Origin: Roseitranquillus sp963709765 | GTDB taxonomy: Bacteria; Pseudomonadota; Alphaproteobacteria; Rhodobacterales; Rhodobacteraceae | Direction: 5' to 3' | DNA length: 64,000 nt | NCBI GenBank assembly: GCA_963709765.1 | Contig: CAVPXL010000015.1 | Span: 62,001 to 126,000, forward strand | In this document: piece after piece, positions 8,539-17,133 of the stretch | Layout of the letters: every line of letters starts with the position of its first letter | How positions within the stretch are numbered: position 1 is the stretch's first letter | The notes under the pieces: model-generated | What the model saw: only the letters and a program-made list of their open reading frames with translations | The model's database searches: none | What the model was told of the DNA's origin: nothing | Position numbers and translations under genes: made by a program

Positions 8539-9528
8539 ATGGAGAAGAATCTGTTCAGGCTGATGGTCGGCAGTTTGGCGCTGGCGGTGTTCGGCGGGGC
8601 CGCAGCCGCGCAGGACGTGACGATCGGTCATTTCGGCAACCCGACACCGATGCAGGTCGCACGGGCCGACGGCGCGTTCGAAGAAGCGACAGGCTGGAAC
8701 ATCGAATGGCGCAAGTTCGCCTCCGGCTCCGAGGTCATCGCCGCAATGGCGTCCGGCGACGTCGTCCTGGCCGAACTCGGTTCGTCTCCGCTGGCCATCG
8801 CCGCCAGCCAGGGGGTCGACCTGCAGCTCTTCATGCTGGCGCAGGTCATCGGCGAGGCCGAGAGCCTGATCGTCCGCGACGGGTCCGGCATCGAGGCTCT
8901 GGAGGATCTGGCAGGCAAGCGCGTCGCCGTCCCCGTCGGATCGACGGCGCACTTCTCGCTCATGGGCGCGCTGCAGCATGCCGGCATCGCCGAGGGGGAT
9001 CTGACGATCATGAACATGCCTCCCGAGCAGATCGCCGCGGCATGGGAGCAGGACGCCATCGACGCGGCTTTCGTCTGGCAGCCGGTGCAAAGCCAGATCC
9101 TGCAGAAGGGCACGCTTCTGGTAGGCGCGGACCAGACGGCCGAATGGGGCTTTCCGACGTTCGACGGGTGGGTGGTGAACGCCGGTTTCGCGGCCGACAA
9201 CGCCGAGGCGCTCGCGGCCTTCGCCAGAACGATGGACGCGGCGAACAAGGCCTACATCGACGATCCCTCCGCCTGGACCTCCGAGAGCGAGATGGTGCAG
9301 GCCGTCGCCTCGCAGACGGGCGCAGACGCCGAACAGATCCCCGGCATCCTCGAGGGCTTCGCGTTCATCCCCCTCGATGAGCAGACGGGCGAAAAGTGGC
9401 TGGGCAGCGCGGCCGGCACGATGAAGGCGACCGCCGAGTTCCTGCAGGCGGCGGGCCGGATCGACAGCGCCGCCGATGATTACGGCCCCTTCGTGAACAC
9501 CGACATCGCGGCTTCCGCCAGTCGATAG
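8539..9528 (+). CDS. tauA: Taurine ABC transporter substrate-binding protein TauA
   Basis: This 329-residue periplasmic protein has a signal peptide ending in GAAAAQ (residues 1-24). Family stretches match TauA: WRKFASGSEVIAAMASGDV, LGSSPLAIAASQGV, and AVPVGSTAHFSLMGAL, with DAAFVWQP further on. The chosen ATG follows a GGGAGAGG ribosome site; an earlier in-frame ATG would add residues before the signal peptide. It binds taurine or a related aliphatic sulfonate for the TauBC importer downstream. A hairpin separates it from tauB. No taurine dioxygenase, Tpa or Xsc gene is nearby, so the ligand is not fixed by context. Confidence 0.87.
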   Translation: MEKNLFRLMVGSLALAVFGGAAAAQDVTIGHFGNPTPMQVARADGAFEEATGWNIEWRKFASGSEVIAAMASGDVVLAELGSSPLAIAASQGVDLQLFMLAQVIGEAESLIVRDGSGIEALEDLAGKRVAVPVGSTAHFSLMGALQHAGIAEGDLTIMNMPPEQIAAAWEQDAIDAAFVWQPVQSQILQKGTLLVGADQTAEWGFPTFDGWVVNAGFAADNAEALAAFARTMDAANKAYIDDPSAWTSESEMVQAVASQTGADAEQIPGILEGFAFIPLDEQTGEKWLGSAAGTMKATAEFLQAAGRIDSAADDYGPFVNTDIAASASR

Positions 9529-9545
9529 CACGTCCCGCAAACGCG

Positions 9546-9571
9546 TTGTCCGGGCATCTGGGCCCGGGCAA
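9546..9571 (+). other. Intercistronic hairpin between tauA and tauB
   Basis: A 10-bp stem (TTGTCCGGGC with GCCCGGGCAA, one G-U pair, 6 nt loop) lies in the 67-base gap. Such structures often keep the mRNA of a binding protein more abundant than that of the membrane parts. No U-run is present, so it is not a simple terminator. Confidence 0.5.
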
Positions 9572-9595
9572 CGAAGACGGGCAGGGAGCGCCACG

Positions 9596-10387
9596 ATGGG
9601 CCTCGAGATCAGGAACGCGTCGGTCATCTACCCCTCGTCAGAGGGCCGGCCGCCGGTCGAAGCGCTGACCGGCATCGACCTGACGATGCAGGGCGCCGAT
9701 TTCGTCGTCGCGCTGGGTGCGTCGGGCTGCGGAAAGTCCACGCTCCTGAACCTGATCGCGGGATTTCTGTCTCCAAGTTCGGGCGACATCCTTCTCGACG
9801 GATCTCCGGTCTCGGGACCGGGGGCCGACCGGTCGGTGGTGTTCCAGAAACACGCGCTGCTGCCGTGGCTCGACGTGCTCGAGAACGTCGCCTTCGGCCT
9901 CAGGATGCAGGGTGTGAGCAACGCCCGACGCCAGGAGACGGCCCGCGGATTCATCTCCCTCCTCGGATTGGAAGGGTTCGAGCACTCGCCGGTCTACCGC
10001 CTGTCGGGCGGCATGCAGCAGCGCGTCGGCATCGCCCGCGCCCTGACCTGCGACCCGAAGGTCCTGCTGATGGACGAACCGCTCGGCGCGCTCGACGCGC
10101 TGACGCGGGAAAAGGCGCAGGAGCTGATCCTGCGGATCTGGGACGACACCCACAAGTCGGTCTTCTTCATCACCCATTCGGTCGAAGAGGCGTTGTTCAT
10201 GGGAACCAGGCTCATCGTCATGTCGCCGCGGCCGGGCCGCATCGCGCACCGCTTCGACCTGCCGTTCTCGCGCCGCTTCCTCGCCGGCGCGCCGGCGCGC
10301 GAGGTCAAGGCGTCGCGCGCGTTCATCGAACTGCGCGAGGAGGTGCTCAAGATCATCTTCGCCGACGAGGAGGAGGTCCCCGCGTGA
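9596..10387 (+). CDS. tauB: Taurine ABC transporter ATP-binding protein TauB
   Basis: The 263-residue ABC ATPase carries Walker A GASGCGKST at residues 41-49, the Q-loop in VVFQKHALLPWL, the signature LSGGMQQR, Walker B VLLMDEP and the switch His in FITHSVEEALFMGTR. This set is typical of the nitrate/sulfonate/taurine (TauB/SsuB) subfamily. It overlaps tauC by four bases (GTGA). It powers sulfonate uptake at the inner membrane together with TauA and TauC. Confidence 0.88.
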   Translation: MGLEIRNASVIYPSSEGRPPVEALTGIDLTMQGADFVVALGASGCGKSTLLNLIAGFLSPSSGDILLDGSPVSGPGADRSVVFQKHALLPWLDVLENVAFGLRMQGVSNARRQETARGFISLLGLEGFEHSPVYRLSGGMQQRVGIARALTCDPKVLLMDEPLGALDALTREKAQELILRIWDDTHKSVFFITHSVEEALFMGTRLIVMSPRPGRIAHRFDLPFSRRFLAGAPAREVKASRAFIELREEVLKIIFADEEEVPA

Positions 10388-11280
10388 GCGACATGCCCGG
10401 CAAGAAGGCAGTGGGCGCCGCCGAAGAGGCCCGTCTCAATCCGCGCACCGGCGTCTTCGCCTGGCTCAGCCGCGGTCGCCCGACAAGACCGGGCGAGACC
10501 TACGGCGTGCCCGGCCAGGGCGAGACGGTGTGGCTGTCGGTCGCGTCGATCGCGACGCTGATCTTCGCCTGGTGGCTGGTGACCGCTTTCGGCTGGGTCA
10601 AACCGCTCTTTGTGCCCTCGCCCGGGGCCGTCGTGCTGAAGTTCGTCGACGTCTGGCAGAACGGGTTCACCAACACCTCGTTTCTCACCCACATCTGGGT
10701 CTCCACCGCGCGGGTCTTCGGCGCGTTCCTGCTGGCCTGCGCCGTCGGCATACCGCTTGGCCTCGCCATGGGGATGAGCCCGGCGATCCGCGGCATCTTC
10801 GACCCGCCGATCGAGTTCTACCGCCCGATCCCGCCGCTTGCCTACCTTCCGCTTATGATCATCTGGTTCGGCATCGGCGAGACGTCGAAGGTTCTGCTGA
10901 TCTTCCTGTCGGTGTTCGCGCCGGTGGCGCTCGGGGCGCGGGCGGGCGTGCGCTCCGCCGCGATCGAGCAGATCCACGCGGCCTACTCCTTCGGCGCCTC
11001 GCGCTGGCAGGTCATGCGGCACGTCATCCTGCCCTCTGCGCTGCCCGAGATCTTGACGGCCATGCGCATCGGCATCGGATTCGGCTGGACCACCCTGGTG
11101 GCGGCCGAGATGGTCGCGGCAACGCAGGGACTTGGCTACATGGTCCTGTCGGCCAGCCAGTTCCTGCAGACCTCGACCGTCGTCATGGGGATCATCGTCA
11201 TTGCGGCGATTGCCTACGCCTTCGATCTTCTCATGCGCTTTGTCGAGCGGCGCGTCGTACCCTGGAAGGGCAAGATGTGA
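10384..11280 (+). CDS. tauC: Taurine ABC transporter permease TauC
   Basis: The 298-residue permease has about six membrane segments and the binding-protein-dependent transport loop near ASRWQVMRHVILPSALPEI (EAA motif). The GTG start overlaps the tauB stop; an in-frame ATG at 10393 is the alternative. A hydrophilic N-terminal tail of roughly 45 residues precedes the first helix. It ends the tauABC operon, followed by a 300-base region with no clear gene. Confidence 0.87.
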   Translation: MSDMPGKKAVGAAEEARLNPRTGVFAWLSRGRPTRPGETYGVPGQGETVWLSVASIATLIFAWWLVTAFGWVKPLFVPSPGAVVLKFVDVWQNGFTNTSFLTHIWVSTARVFGAFLLACAVGIPLGLAMGMSPAIRGIFDPPIEFYRPIPPLAYLPLMIIWFGIGETSKVLLIFLSVFAPVALGARAGVRSAAIEQIHAAYSFGASRWQVMRHVILPSALPEILTAMRIGIGFGWTTLVAAEMVAATQGLGYMVLSASQFLQTSTVVMGIIVIAAIAYAFDLLMRFVERRVVPWKGKM

Positions 11281-11583
11281 TGTCGTGCCTTGCGCGTCCC
11301 CGTGAGCACGTGCCGTCAGTCCCTGCCGCCCTCCGCCCCGGTCCACCGCCCGCGGGATCGGCCGGAGAAGTGTAGCGCGCGACTTGTTGGCCGCTCCGAA
11401 GACGTCGACGTCGAGCGTCTCAAGGTCTTCGTCGCTTCGCACTCTTGGCGGCAATTGATGCGAGATGCCATTCCCGTTGAGCCAGAGCCTCAGACAGGGT
11501 GATCGAACTTTCTGCGTTGAGGCGCACGCTCGACACGCACCGCGCCCCTTGCCGAGGCGGCGAAAGAAGGCCACCTGCGCATC
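11281..11583. other. Intergenic region between tauC and idi
   Basis: I find no convincing gene in these 303 bases. A 70-codon frame at 11290-11502 has biased, low-complexity content and no ribosome site. The region probably holds the end of the tau transcript and the idi promoter. A GAAAGAAGG ribosome site lies before the idi ATG. Confidence 0.5.
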
Positions 11584-12138
11584 ATGAATGATCTTGCCTC
11601 ACCGCTCGCCAAGAAAGCCGGCACGCCGGATGCACTGGTTCCGGCCTGGGAGGGGGATCGCCTCGTGCCGGTCGAGAAGCTTGAAGTGCATCGAAGGGGA
11701 TTGCGGCACAAGGCAGTCTCCGTCTTCGTGATGGCGGGGGAGGCGGTTCTGCTCCAGCGGCGGGCGGCGGGCAAGTATCACACGCCCGATCTCTGGGCCA
11801 ACACCTGTTGCACCCATCCGCTCTGGGGCGAGGCGCCGGCGGCGTGCGCGGCCCGTCGGCTGGAGGAAGAGCTGGGTCTTGCCGGCCTGCCGCTCCGCCA
11901 CCGGGGGGTCGTTGAATACCGGGCGCAGGTTGGCAACGGTCTCGTGGAGCACGAGGTGGTGGACCTGTTCGTCTCGCGCCCCGATCGAGTCCCGGTTCCG
12001 TCGCCCGACCCGCGCGAGGTTGCCGAGACGCGTTGGATCTCTCTTTCGGATCTGGAAGACGAGATCGGCTCCGCGCCGGAGCGGTTCGTGCCCTGGCTGC
12101 TGATCTATCTGGAGCGGCATCGAGAATTGATCGCCTGA
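11584..12138 (+). CDS. idi: Isopentenyl-diphosphate delta-isomerase, type 1
   Basis: This 184-residue Nudix-fold enzyme interconverts IPP and DMAPP for isoprenoid synthesis. The catalytic Cys lies in NTCCTHP, the Nudix helix is ARRLEEELGL, and the acid motif is LVEHEVVDLF. Length matches bacterial type 1 enzymes. In phototrophic Rhodobacteraceae idi often sits in the photosynthesis region, and tspO follows here, but no bch, puf or carotenoid synthesis genes are in the window. It is transcribed alone and converges on tspO. Confidence 0.92.
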   Translation: MNDLASPLAKKAGTPDALVPAWEGDRLVPVEKLEVHRRGLRHKAVSVFVMAGEAVLLQRRAAGKYHTPDLWANTCCTHPLWGEAPAACAARRLEEELGLAGLPLRHRGVVEYRAQVGNGLVEHEVVDLFVSRPDRVPVPSPDPREVAETRWISLSDLEDEIGSAPERFVPWLLIYLERHRELIA

Positions 12139-12223
12139 CCGGGACACAGCGCGGCGCTTGACGACGCCCGCATGAGGTGGGGTCCGGTGCGCGCGGTCAA
12201 TCTGGACGCTCGCCCGACGGTTG

Positions 12224-12266
12224 AGGCTCCCGGCCGCAAGCCCGGAACAGATCCATCCGGGAGCCT
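12224..12266. terminator. Inverted repeat between convergent idi and tspO
   Basis: AGGCTCCCGG and CCGGGAGCCT form a perfect 10-bp inverted repeat around a 23-base spacer, between two converging genes. The long loop and the lack of a U-run make terminator function uncertain. Confidence 0.35.
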
Positions 12267-12300
12267 GACCCGGTTGTGCGCGCCTCGGCTCTTCGGCCTG

Positions 12301-12771
12301 TCAGCCAGCCCTGGGTGGCGGATCGGGGTTCAGCCGCCAGATGGCGACGTTGAGGGCGCCGGCATAGGTGACCCAGACGAAGTAGGGCGCGAGCATCCAC
12401 CCGGCCGCCATATCGGCCTGCCAGAACGTGACCAGCGTCGCCAGCACCGCCAGCCAGAGCGCGCCGATGATCGCTGCGCCGGTTCCGATCCGGCCGAGCC
12501 CGAAGAAGACCGGGGTCCAGACCGCGTTGAGCGTGATCTGCAGCGCCCAGAGCGCGAGGGCGAGCGGCGCTACGCCGAGGCTCGCGACCCGCGCCGCGGC
12601 GAGCGCCATCAGGATGTAGAGGATCGTCCACGCGATCGGAAAGAGCCAGTCCGGCGGCGTCCAGGACGGCTTGGCAAGGCTTTCGTACCAGCGGCCGGGC
12701 TTGAACAGGATGCCCGTCAGGGCAGCGGCGGCGCAGGCGGCGAGAAAAACGGCAAAAAGGCTCCAGCTCAT
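12301..12771 (-). CDS. tspO: TspO/MBR family tryptophan-rich sensory protein
   Basis: The 156-residue membrane protein has five hydrophobic helices and the family stretches WYESLAKPSWTPPDWLFPIAWTI-type and LNAVWTPVFFGLG. TspO binds porphyrins and, in Rhodobacter, modulates photosynthesis gene expression in response to oxygen. The ATG at 12771 is preferred because it places the first helix at the N terminus; an in-frame ATG at 12792 would add seven residues. It is divergent from the glycerate kinase gene. Confidence 0.88.
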   Translation of the reverse strand: MSWSLFAVFLAACAAAALTGILFKPGRWYESLAKPSWTPPDWLFPIAWTILYILMALAAARVASLGVAPLALALWALQITLNAVWTPVFFGLGRIGTGAAIIGALWLAVLATLVTFWQADMAAGWMLAPYFVWVTYAGALNVAIWRLNPDPPPRAG

Positions 12772-12815
12772 GGGACGTATAGATGGCGGCACGTTTTCGA
12801 ACGTCCAAAGCAGAA

Positions 12816-12840
12816 GCGGCGTGAAGGCTTGTCACGCCGC
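12816..12840. other. Inverted repeat in the tspO/glycerate kinase divergent region
   Basis: GCGGCGTG and CACGCCGC form a perfect 8-bp stem with a 9-base loop about 25 bases before the kinase start. It may be an operator or a leader hairpin; nothing further can be said from sequence. Confidence 0.3.
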
Positions 12841-12864
12841 TCCGGGACGCTGACAATCGGCGCC

Positions 12865-14154
12865 ATGACGGATGCAGCAGAACGACGGGCCGGATGGCAG
12901 GCGCAGGCCCTTCGGGCACTTTTCGATGCGGCGGTGGCGGCCGCCGACCCGATGCGGATCGTGCCGTCCGCGTTGCCGGACCGGCCTCCGGGTCGGGTCG
13001 TGGTGGTGGGCGGCGGCAAGGCCTCGGCGCGTATGGCCGAGGCCGTTGAGTCGGTCTGGGGGCCGGTCGAGGGGCTGGTGATCACCCGCTACGGCCACGC
13101 CCGGCCGTGTCGTGGCGTCGAGATTGTGGAAGCCGCCCATCCCGTGCCCGACGCGGCGGGTGCGGCAGCAACCGCGCGGATGCTGCAGTTGCTCGAAGAT
13201 CTGGGCGCGGACGATTTCGCGCTGGCGCTGATCTCGGGCGGCGGGTCGGCGCTTCTGTGCGCGCCCGCGCCCGGCCTGACGCTGGACGACAAGCAGGCGG
13301 TTTCGCAGGCGCTGCTCGCGTCGGGCGCGCCGATCGGCGCGATGAACGTGGTGCGCAAGCATCTGAGCCGGGTCAAGGGCGGACAGCTCGCCGCTGCGGC
13401 CTGGCCCGCGCGGATGCTGGCGCTGGCGATCTCGGATGTGCCGGGCGACGATCCGCGGGCGATCGCCTCGGGCCCGACGGTGGCCGAGCCCTCCGATGCG
13501 GCCGAGGCATCGGCGATCCTGGCGCGATGGCAGATCGACGTGCCCGACACCGTGCGGCAGCACCTGGCAGGGGGCAGTTCCGTCGTGCCGCCTGGCGATC
13601 CGCGCCTGTCGAGGACCGAGACGCATGTCGTGGCCGCCCCCTCGCAATCGCTTGCCGCCGCGGCGGCGCTGGCGGAGACCCTGGGCCTCGCGCCGCGTCT
13701 TCTTGGCGATGCTCTCGAGGGCGAGGCGCGGGATCTGGCGGCCGAGCACGTGGCGCTGGCTCTGGAGATGCAGGCGGCGATGGAGCCGGGCGACGCGCCG
13801 CTTGTCCTGCTGAGCGGGGGAGAGTGCACGGTGCGCGGGCGCGGCGCGGGCACGGGCGGCCCGAACGCCGAATTCGCCTTGGCTGCGGCGATTGGCCTCG
13901 CAGGCCGGACCGGCATCCATGCCATCGCCTGCGATACCGACGGTGTCGACGGGGCCGCCGAGGTGGCCGGAGCGCTCGTCGGGCCCGACACGCTCGCATG
14001 GGCGACATCTGCGGGCCAGAATGCCGAGGCAGCGCTGGCCGCCCACGACAGCCACGGTTTTTTCGGCGCCATCGGAGATCAGGTCGTGACCGGCCCGACC
14101 CTGACGAACGTGAACGACTTCAGGGCGCTGATCGTGGAGCCGTTGCCGTGCTGA
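12865..14154 (+). CDS. gckA: Glycerate 2-kinase, MOFRL/GckA (TtuD) family
   Basis: This 429-residue protein has the DUF4147/MOFRL two-domain layout. The N-terminal part holds VVVGGGKASARMAEAVE and the glycine-rich LISGGGSALLCAP; the C-terminal MOFRL domain holds LLSGGECTVRG with GTGGPNAEFALAAA and ACDTDGVDG. The family phosphorylates glycerate to 2-phosphoglycerate and was once annotated as hydroxypyruvate reductase. The ATG at 12865 gives the standard N terminus; longer upstream frames have no homologous look. It acts in the serine cycle or in glyoxylate/tartrate use. Confidence 0.9.
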   Translation: MTDAAERRAGWQAQALRALFDAAVAAADPMRIVPSALPDRPPGRVVVVGGGKASARMAEAVESVWGPVEGLVITRYGHARPCRGVEIVEAAHPVPDAAGAAATARMLQLLEDLGADDFALALISGGGSALLCAPAPGLTLDDKQAVSQALLASGAPIGAMNVVRKHLSRVKGGQLAAAAWPARMLALAISDVPGDDPRAIASGPTVAEPSDAAEASAILARWQIDVPDTVRQHLAGGSSVVPPGDPRLSRTETHVVAAPSQSLAAAAALAETLGLAPRLLGDALEGEARDLAAEHVALALEMQAAMEPGDAPLVLLSGGECTVRGRGAGTGGPNAEFALAAAIGLAGRTGIHAIACDTDGVDGAAEVAGALVGPDTLAWATSAGQNAEAALAAHDSHGFFGAIGDQVVTGPTLTNVNDFRALIVEPLPC

Positions 14155-14206
14155 TCCGCGATCGCCCGCAATTGGATCCGGCCGCGCGCCGCGCTAGAAA
14201 AGCGGC

Positions 14207-15091
14207 ATGAGCACAAGGTTGAAGGTGGCGGTGGTCGGGGCCGGTCTGGCCGGTCTGACGGCCGCGCGGCGGCTGGCGGATGCCGGCGCAAACGTCACCG
14301 TTTTCGAGAAGAGCCGCGGCCTGGGCGGGCGGTTGGCGACACGGCGTCGTCACGGCTGGGCCGTCGATCACGGCGCGCCCTGGATCGTACCCACGGGCAG
14401 CGACTTCGCCGACTTTCTCGACGGGCTCGGCGCGGCTGCGATGGCCGACGGGCGGCGCGTCGGGGTCCCGAGCATGAGCGATCTCGCCAAACCGCTTGCC
14501 GCCGGCCTGGACATCCGTCGGGAGACCCGGGTCTCGGCGATCGAGGGGACTACCCTGGGCGCGGGTAACGAAAGGCTGGGTCCGTTCGACCGGATCGTGC
14601 TCGCGGTGCCGGCGCCCCAGGCTCGCGGGCTCGGGGCTGACCGGCTGACGATCCCGGACACGGTGACGATGGTGCCGGTCTGGACCCTGCTGGTCGCGGG
14701 CGGTGCACCAGGCCCGGAGGAGCTGCGCCCCACGGGCGGCATCGTGGATCTTGCGGTGCGCAGTCTGTCGAAACCCGGCCGGACAGGAGCGGACGGCTGG
14801 GCGGTCCACGCCAGGTCGGACTGGTCGCGCGAGAACCTCGAACGGTCACCGGACGACGTGGCGGCGCAGCTTCTGGCGGCCCTGCGCACGCTCACCGGAT
14901 GGCGCCCGGCGGGCGGTGGCTATCGCCGCGCCCACAGGTGGCGCTATGCCCGGACTGCATCGCCGCTCGGATCGCCGTTTGTCGCATCGCAGGACGGACG
15001 GGTTCTGGCGGGCGGCGACTGGGCGCTCGGATCCGATGCCGAGCACGCCTGGCGCAGCGGCGCGGCAATGGCCGAGGCGGTGCTGGCATGA
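14207..15091 (+). CDS. Renalase-like NAD(P)/FAD-dependent oxidoreductase
   Basis: The 294-residue flavoprotein opens with the FAD dinucleotide motif VAVVGAGLAGLTAARRL and continues with ARG-rich EKSRGLGGRLATRR, the usual start of bacterial renalase-like amine oxidases. The C terminus GGDWALGSDAEHAWRSGAAMA is the second FAD-contact region. Bacterial renalases oxidise isomers of NAD(P)H back to NAD(P)+, so metabolite repair is a plausible role. It lies 52 bases after the glycerate kinase and 58 bases before mnmH. Confidence 0.82.
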   Translation: MSTRLKVAVVGAGLAGLTAARRLADAGANVTVFEKSRGLGGRLATRRRHGWAVDHGAPWIVPTGSDFADFLDGLGAAAMADGRRVGVPSMSDLAKPLAAGLDIRRETRVSAIEGTTLGAGNERLGPFDRIVLAVPAPQARGLGADRLTIPDTVTMVPVWTLLVAGGAPGPEELRPTGGIVDLAVRSLSKPGRTGADGWAVHARSDWSRENLERSPDDVAAQLLAALRTLTGWRPAGGGYRRAHRWRYARTASPLGSPFVASQDGRVLAGGDWALGSDAEHAWRSGAAMAEAVLA

Positions 15092-15149
15092 AACGCCCTT
15101 GCCTGCCATCGGCGGCGACACGCGGCCCCTCCGCGCCGGTTTCGTCGGC

Positions 15150-16208
15150 ATGACATTCCGCCCCGAAAGTTCAGCGGCCCTGCTCGTCCACGGGTTCGAC
15201 ACGCTCATCGACGTCAGGTCGCCGTCCGAATTCGCCGAGGATCACATCCCGGGCGCGATCAACCTGCCGGTGCTCAGCGACGCGGAACGGGCGCGCGTGG
15301 GCACGATCTACGTGCAGGACGACGCGTTTCTGGCCCGCAAGATCGGGGCCGCGCTGGTGGCGCGCAACTCTGCCGCGCATATCGAGGGACCGCTGGCCGG
15401 CAAACAGGGGGGCTGGCGTCCGCTGGCCTATTGCTGGCGCGGCGGGCAGCGGTCGGGGTCGTTCGTTTCGATCCTGCAACAGATCGGCTGGCGCGCCGAC
15501 GTGCTCGAAGGCGGCTATCGCACCTGGCGCCGCGGGGTCTCGAGCGCGCTCTACGAGGCGCCCTGGCCGGGGCGGGTGATCGTGCTCGACGGCGATACCG
15601 GCACGGCCAAGACGGCCCTTCTGGCCCGGCTCGCGGAGCGCGGTCATCAGGTCATCGATCTCGAGGGTCTGGCGGCGCACCGCGGATCGCTTTTCGGCGC
15701 GGTGGATCGCCCCCAACCGTCGCAAAAGGCGTTCGAAACGGCCCTATTCGCCGCGCGGGCGGCGATCGATCCCGCGCGTCCGCTCGTGGTCGAGGCGGAA
15801 TCGAGCAAGATCGGCGACCTGCTGATCCCGCCGGGTCTGTGGAAGGCCATGCGCGCGGCGCCGCGGATCGTGGTCGAGGCGCCGGTCGAGGCGCGGGCCC
15901 GCTATCTGGTGGGCGCCTATTCCGACATCGTCGCCGACCGCCCGGCCATGCGGACGCGGATCGCGTCGTTGCGGCGGGTCGCCGGTGCCGAGGCCGTGGC
16001 GCGCTGGGATGATCTGGCCCGTGTCGGCGACGTCGTGACCCTCGCGGCCGAGCTCATGGAGCGGCACTACGACCCGCGCTATGCCCGGTCGCGGGAGCGG
16101 CGCGAGGGCCGACCCGCCGTGACGCTTCGGGCCGAGCGGCTCGATCCTGAGAACCTCGATCGTCTGGCACTCCTGATCGAGGCCGAACTCGCCGAGCCCG
16201 CCCTCTGA
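15150..16208 (+). CDS. mnmH: tRNA 2-selenouridine synthase MnmH (SelU)
   Basis: This 352-residue protein has an N-terminal rhodanese domain (LIDVRSPSEFAEDHIPGAIN) with catalytic C95 in YCWRGGQRSGS, and a C-terminal P-loop region (DGDTGTAKT). MnmH replaces sulfur by selenium in mnm5s2U34 of some tRNAs using selenophosphate. The selenophosphate synthase that would feed it is encoded 4.4 kb downstream as a fusion, with an ABC system between. The ATG at 15150 was chosen because it starts just before the rhodanese fold. Confidence 0.9.
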   Translation: MTFRPESSAALLVHGFDTLIDVRSPSEFAEDHIPGAINLPVLSDAERARVGTIYVQDDAFLARKIGAALVARNSAAHIEGPLAGKQGGWRPLAYCWRGGQRSGSFVSILQQIGWRADVLEGGYRTWRRGVSSALYEAPWPGRVIVLDGDTGTAKTALLARLAERGHQVIDLEGLAAHRGSLFGAVDRPQPSQKAFETALFAARAAIDPARPLVVEAESSKIGDLLIPPGLWKAMRAAPRIVVEAPVEARARYLVGAYSDIVADRPAMRTRIASLRRVAGAEAVARWDDLARVGDVVTLAAELMERHYDPRYARSRERREGRPAVTLRAERLDPENLDRLALLIEAELAEPAL

Positions 16209-16437
16209 GCGTCGGTTGACGCGCACGGCCCCGGATTGAGTGTCCCGACCGCGGTAGCGATCCGGTGCTCAGAGTCATGCCGAGGCGTTCGGCGACATCC
16301 GGGCGCTTCGAAAGGCTGGCGCTCAGGCGCACATGTGTCTGCCTGCGCCGCGGCCACGAGTTGCCGGGCCTGCCGCGCCCGAGGTGCCGCGCTCCTTTGG
16401 CGGCAAGTCGTCGCTGTGCGTACGCCCGGATTCCGCT

Positions 16438-17133
16438 ATGTCGCCTTTCATGTTGCTCGAGATTCGTAACCTGACGAAAACCTATCCCGGCGCGCAGGAA
16501 CCGGTTCACGTCCTGCGCGGCGTCGACCTGATGCTCGCGGCCGGGGAGACCCTGGCGCTGACCGGCGAGAGCGGGTCGGGCAAATCCACCCTTCTCCATC
16601 TCGCCGCCGGGCTGGATGCGCCGGATGGCGGTGTGCTGCGCGTCGGCGGCGAGGATCTGGGCCGGCTCGACGACACTGGCCGCGCGCGGCTCCGGCGCGA
16701 GACGGTCGGCGTCGTGTTCCAGCAGTTCAACCTGATCCCCTCGCTCGACGTCACGGCGAACCTCGCGTTTCAGGCCCGCCTGGCCGGGCGCTGTAACGAC
16801 GATTGGAACGCGGCGCTGGTGGATCGCCTCGGGCTCGGCGCGCATCGCGACAAGTATCCCGAGCAGCTTTCCGGCGGACAGCAGCAGCGCGTGGCGATCG
16901 GACGCGCCCTGGCCGCGCGACCGCGTCTGGTGCTTGCAGACGAGCCAACGGGCAATCTCGACGAGGACACCGGCGCGCGCGTGCTCGATCTGATGCTCGA
17001 GCTGGTATCGGAAACCGGGGCGGGACTGTTGATGGTGACCCATTCCGAGACCCTGGCGTCGCGGCTGGCCCGCCGGGCGCATCTAAGTCACGGCCGGGTC
17101 GTGGCCGGGACCGGAAGGCAGGCGGCGGAATGA
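16438..17133 (+). CDS. ABC transporter ATP-binding protein, LolD/AttE-like
   Basis: The protein has 231 residues (227 if the second ATG at 16450 is used). Motifs are Walker A TGESGSGKST, signature LSGGQQQR, Walker B LVLADEPTGNLDEDTG and the switch His in MVTHSETLA, all typical of the LolD/MacB subfamily that drives FtsX-type permeases. It overlaps the permease gene by ATGA. With the permease and the lipocalin-like protein that follow, it resembles the AttEFGH arrangement. The substrate is unknown. Confidence 0.85.
   Translation: MSPFMLLEIRNLTKTYPGAQEPVHVLRGVDLMLAAGETLALTGESGSGKSTLLHLAAGLDAPDGGVLRVGGEDLGRLDDTGRARLRRETVGVVFQQFNLIPSLDVTANLAFQARLAGRCNDDWNAALVDRLGLGAHRDKYPEQLSGGQQQRVAIGRALAARPRLVLADEPTGNLDEDTGARVLDLMLELVSETGAGLLMVTHSETLASRLARRAHLSHGRVVAGTGRQAAE

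Noticed and set aside
11290..11502. A 70-codon plus-strand frame between tauC and idi
   Set aside because: It lacks a ribosome site and a conserved look, so I treat the region as intergenic.
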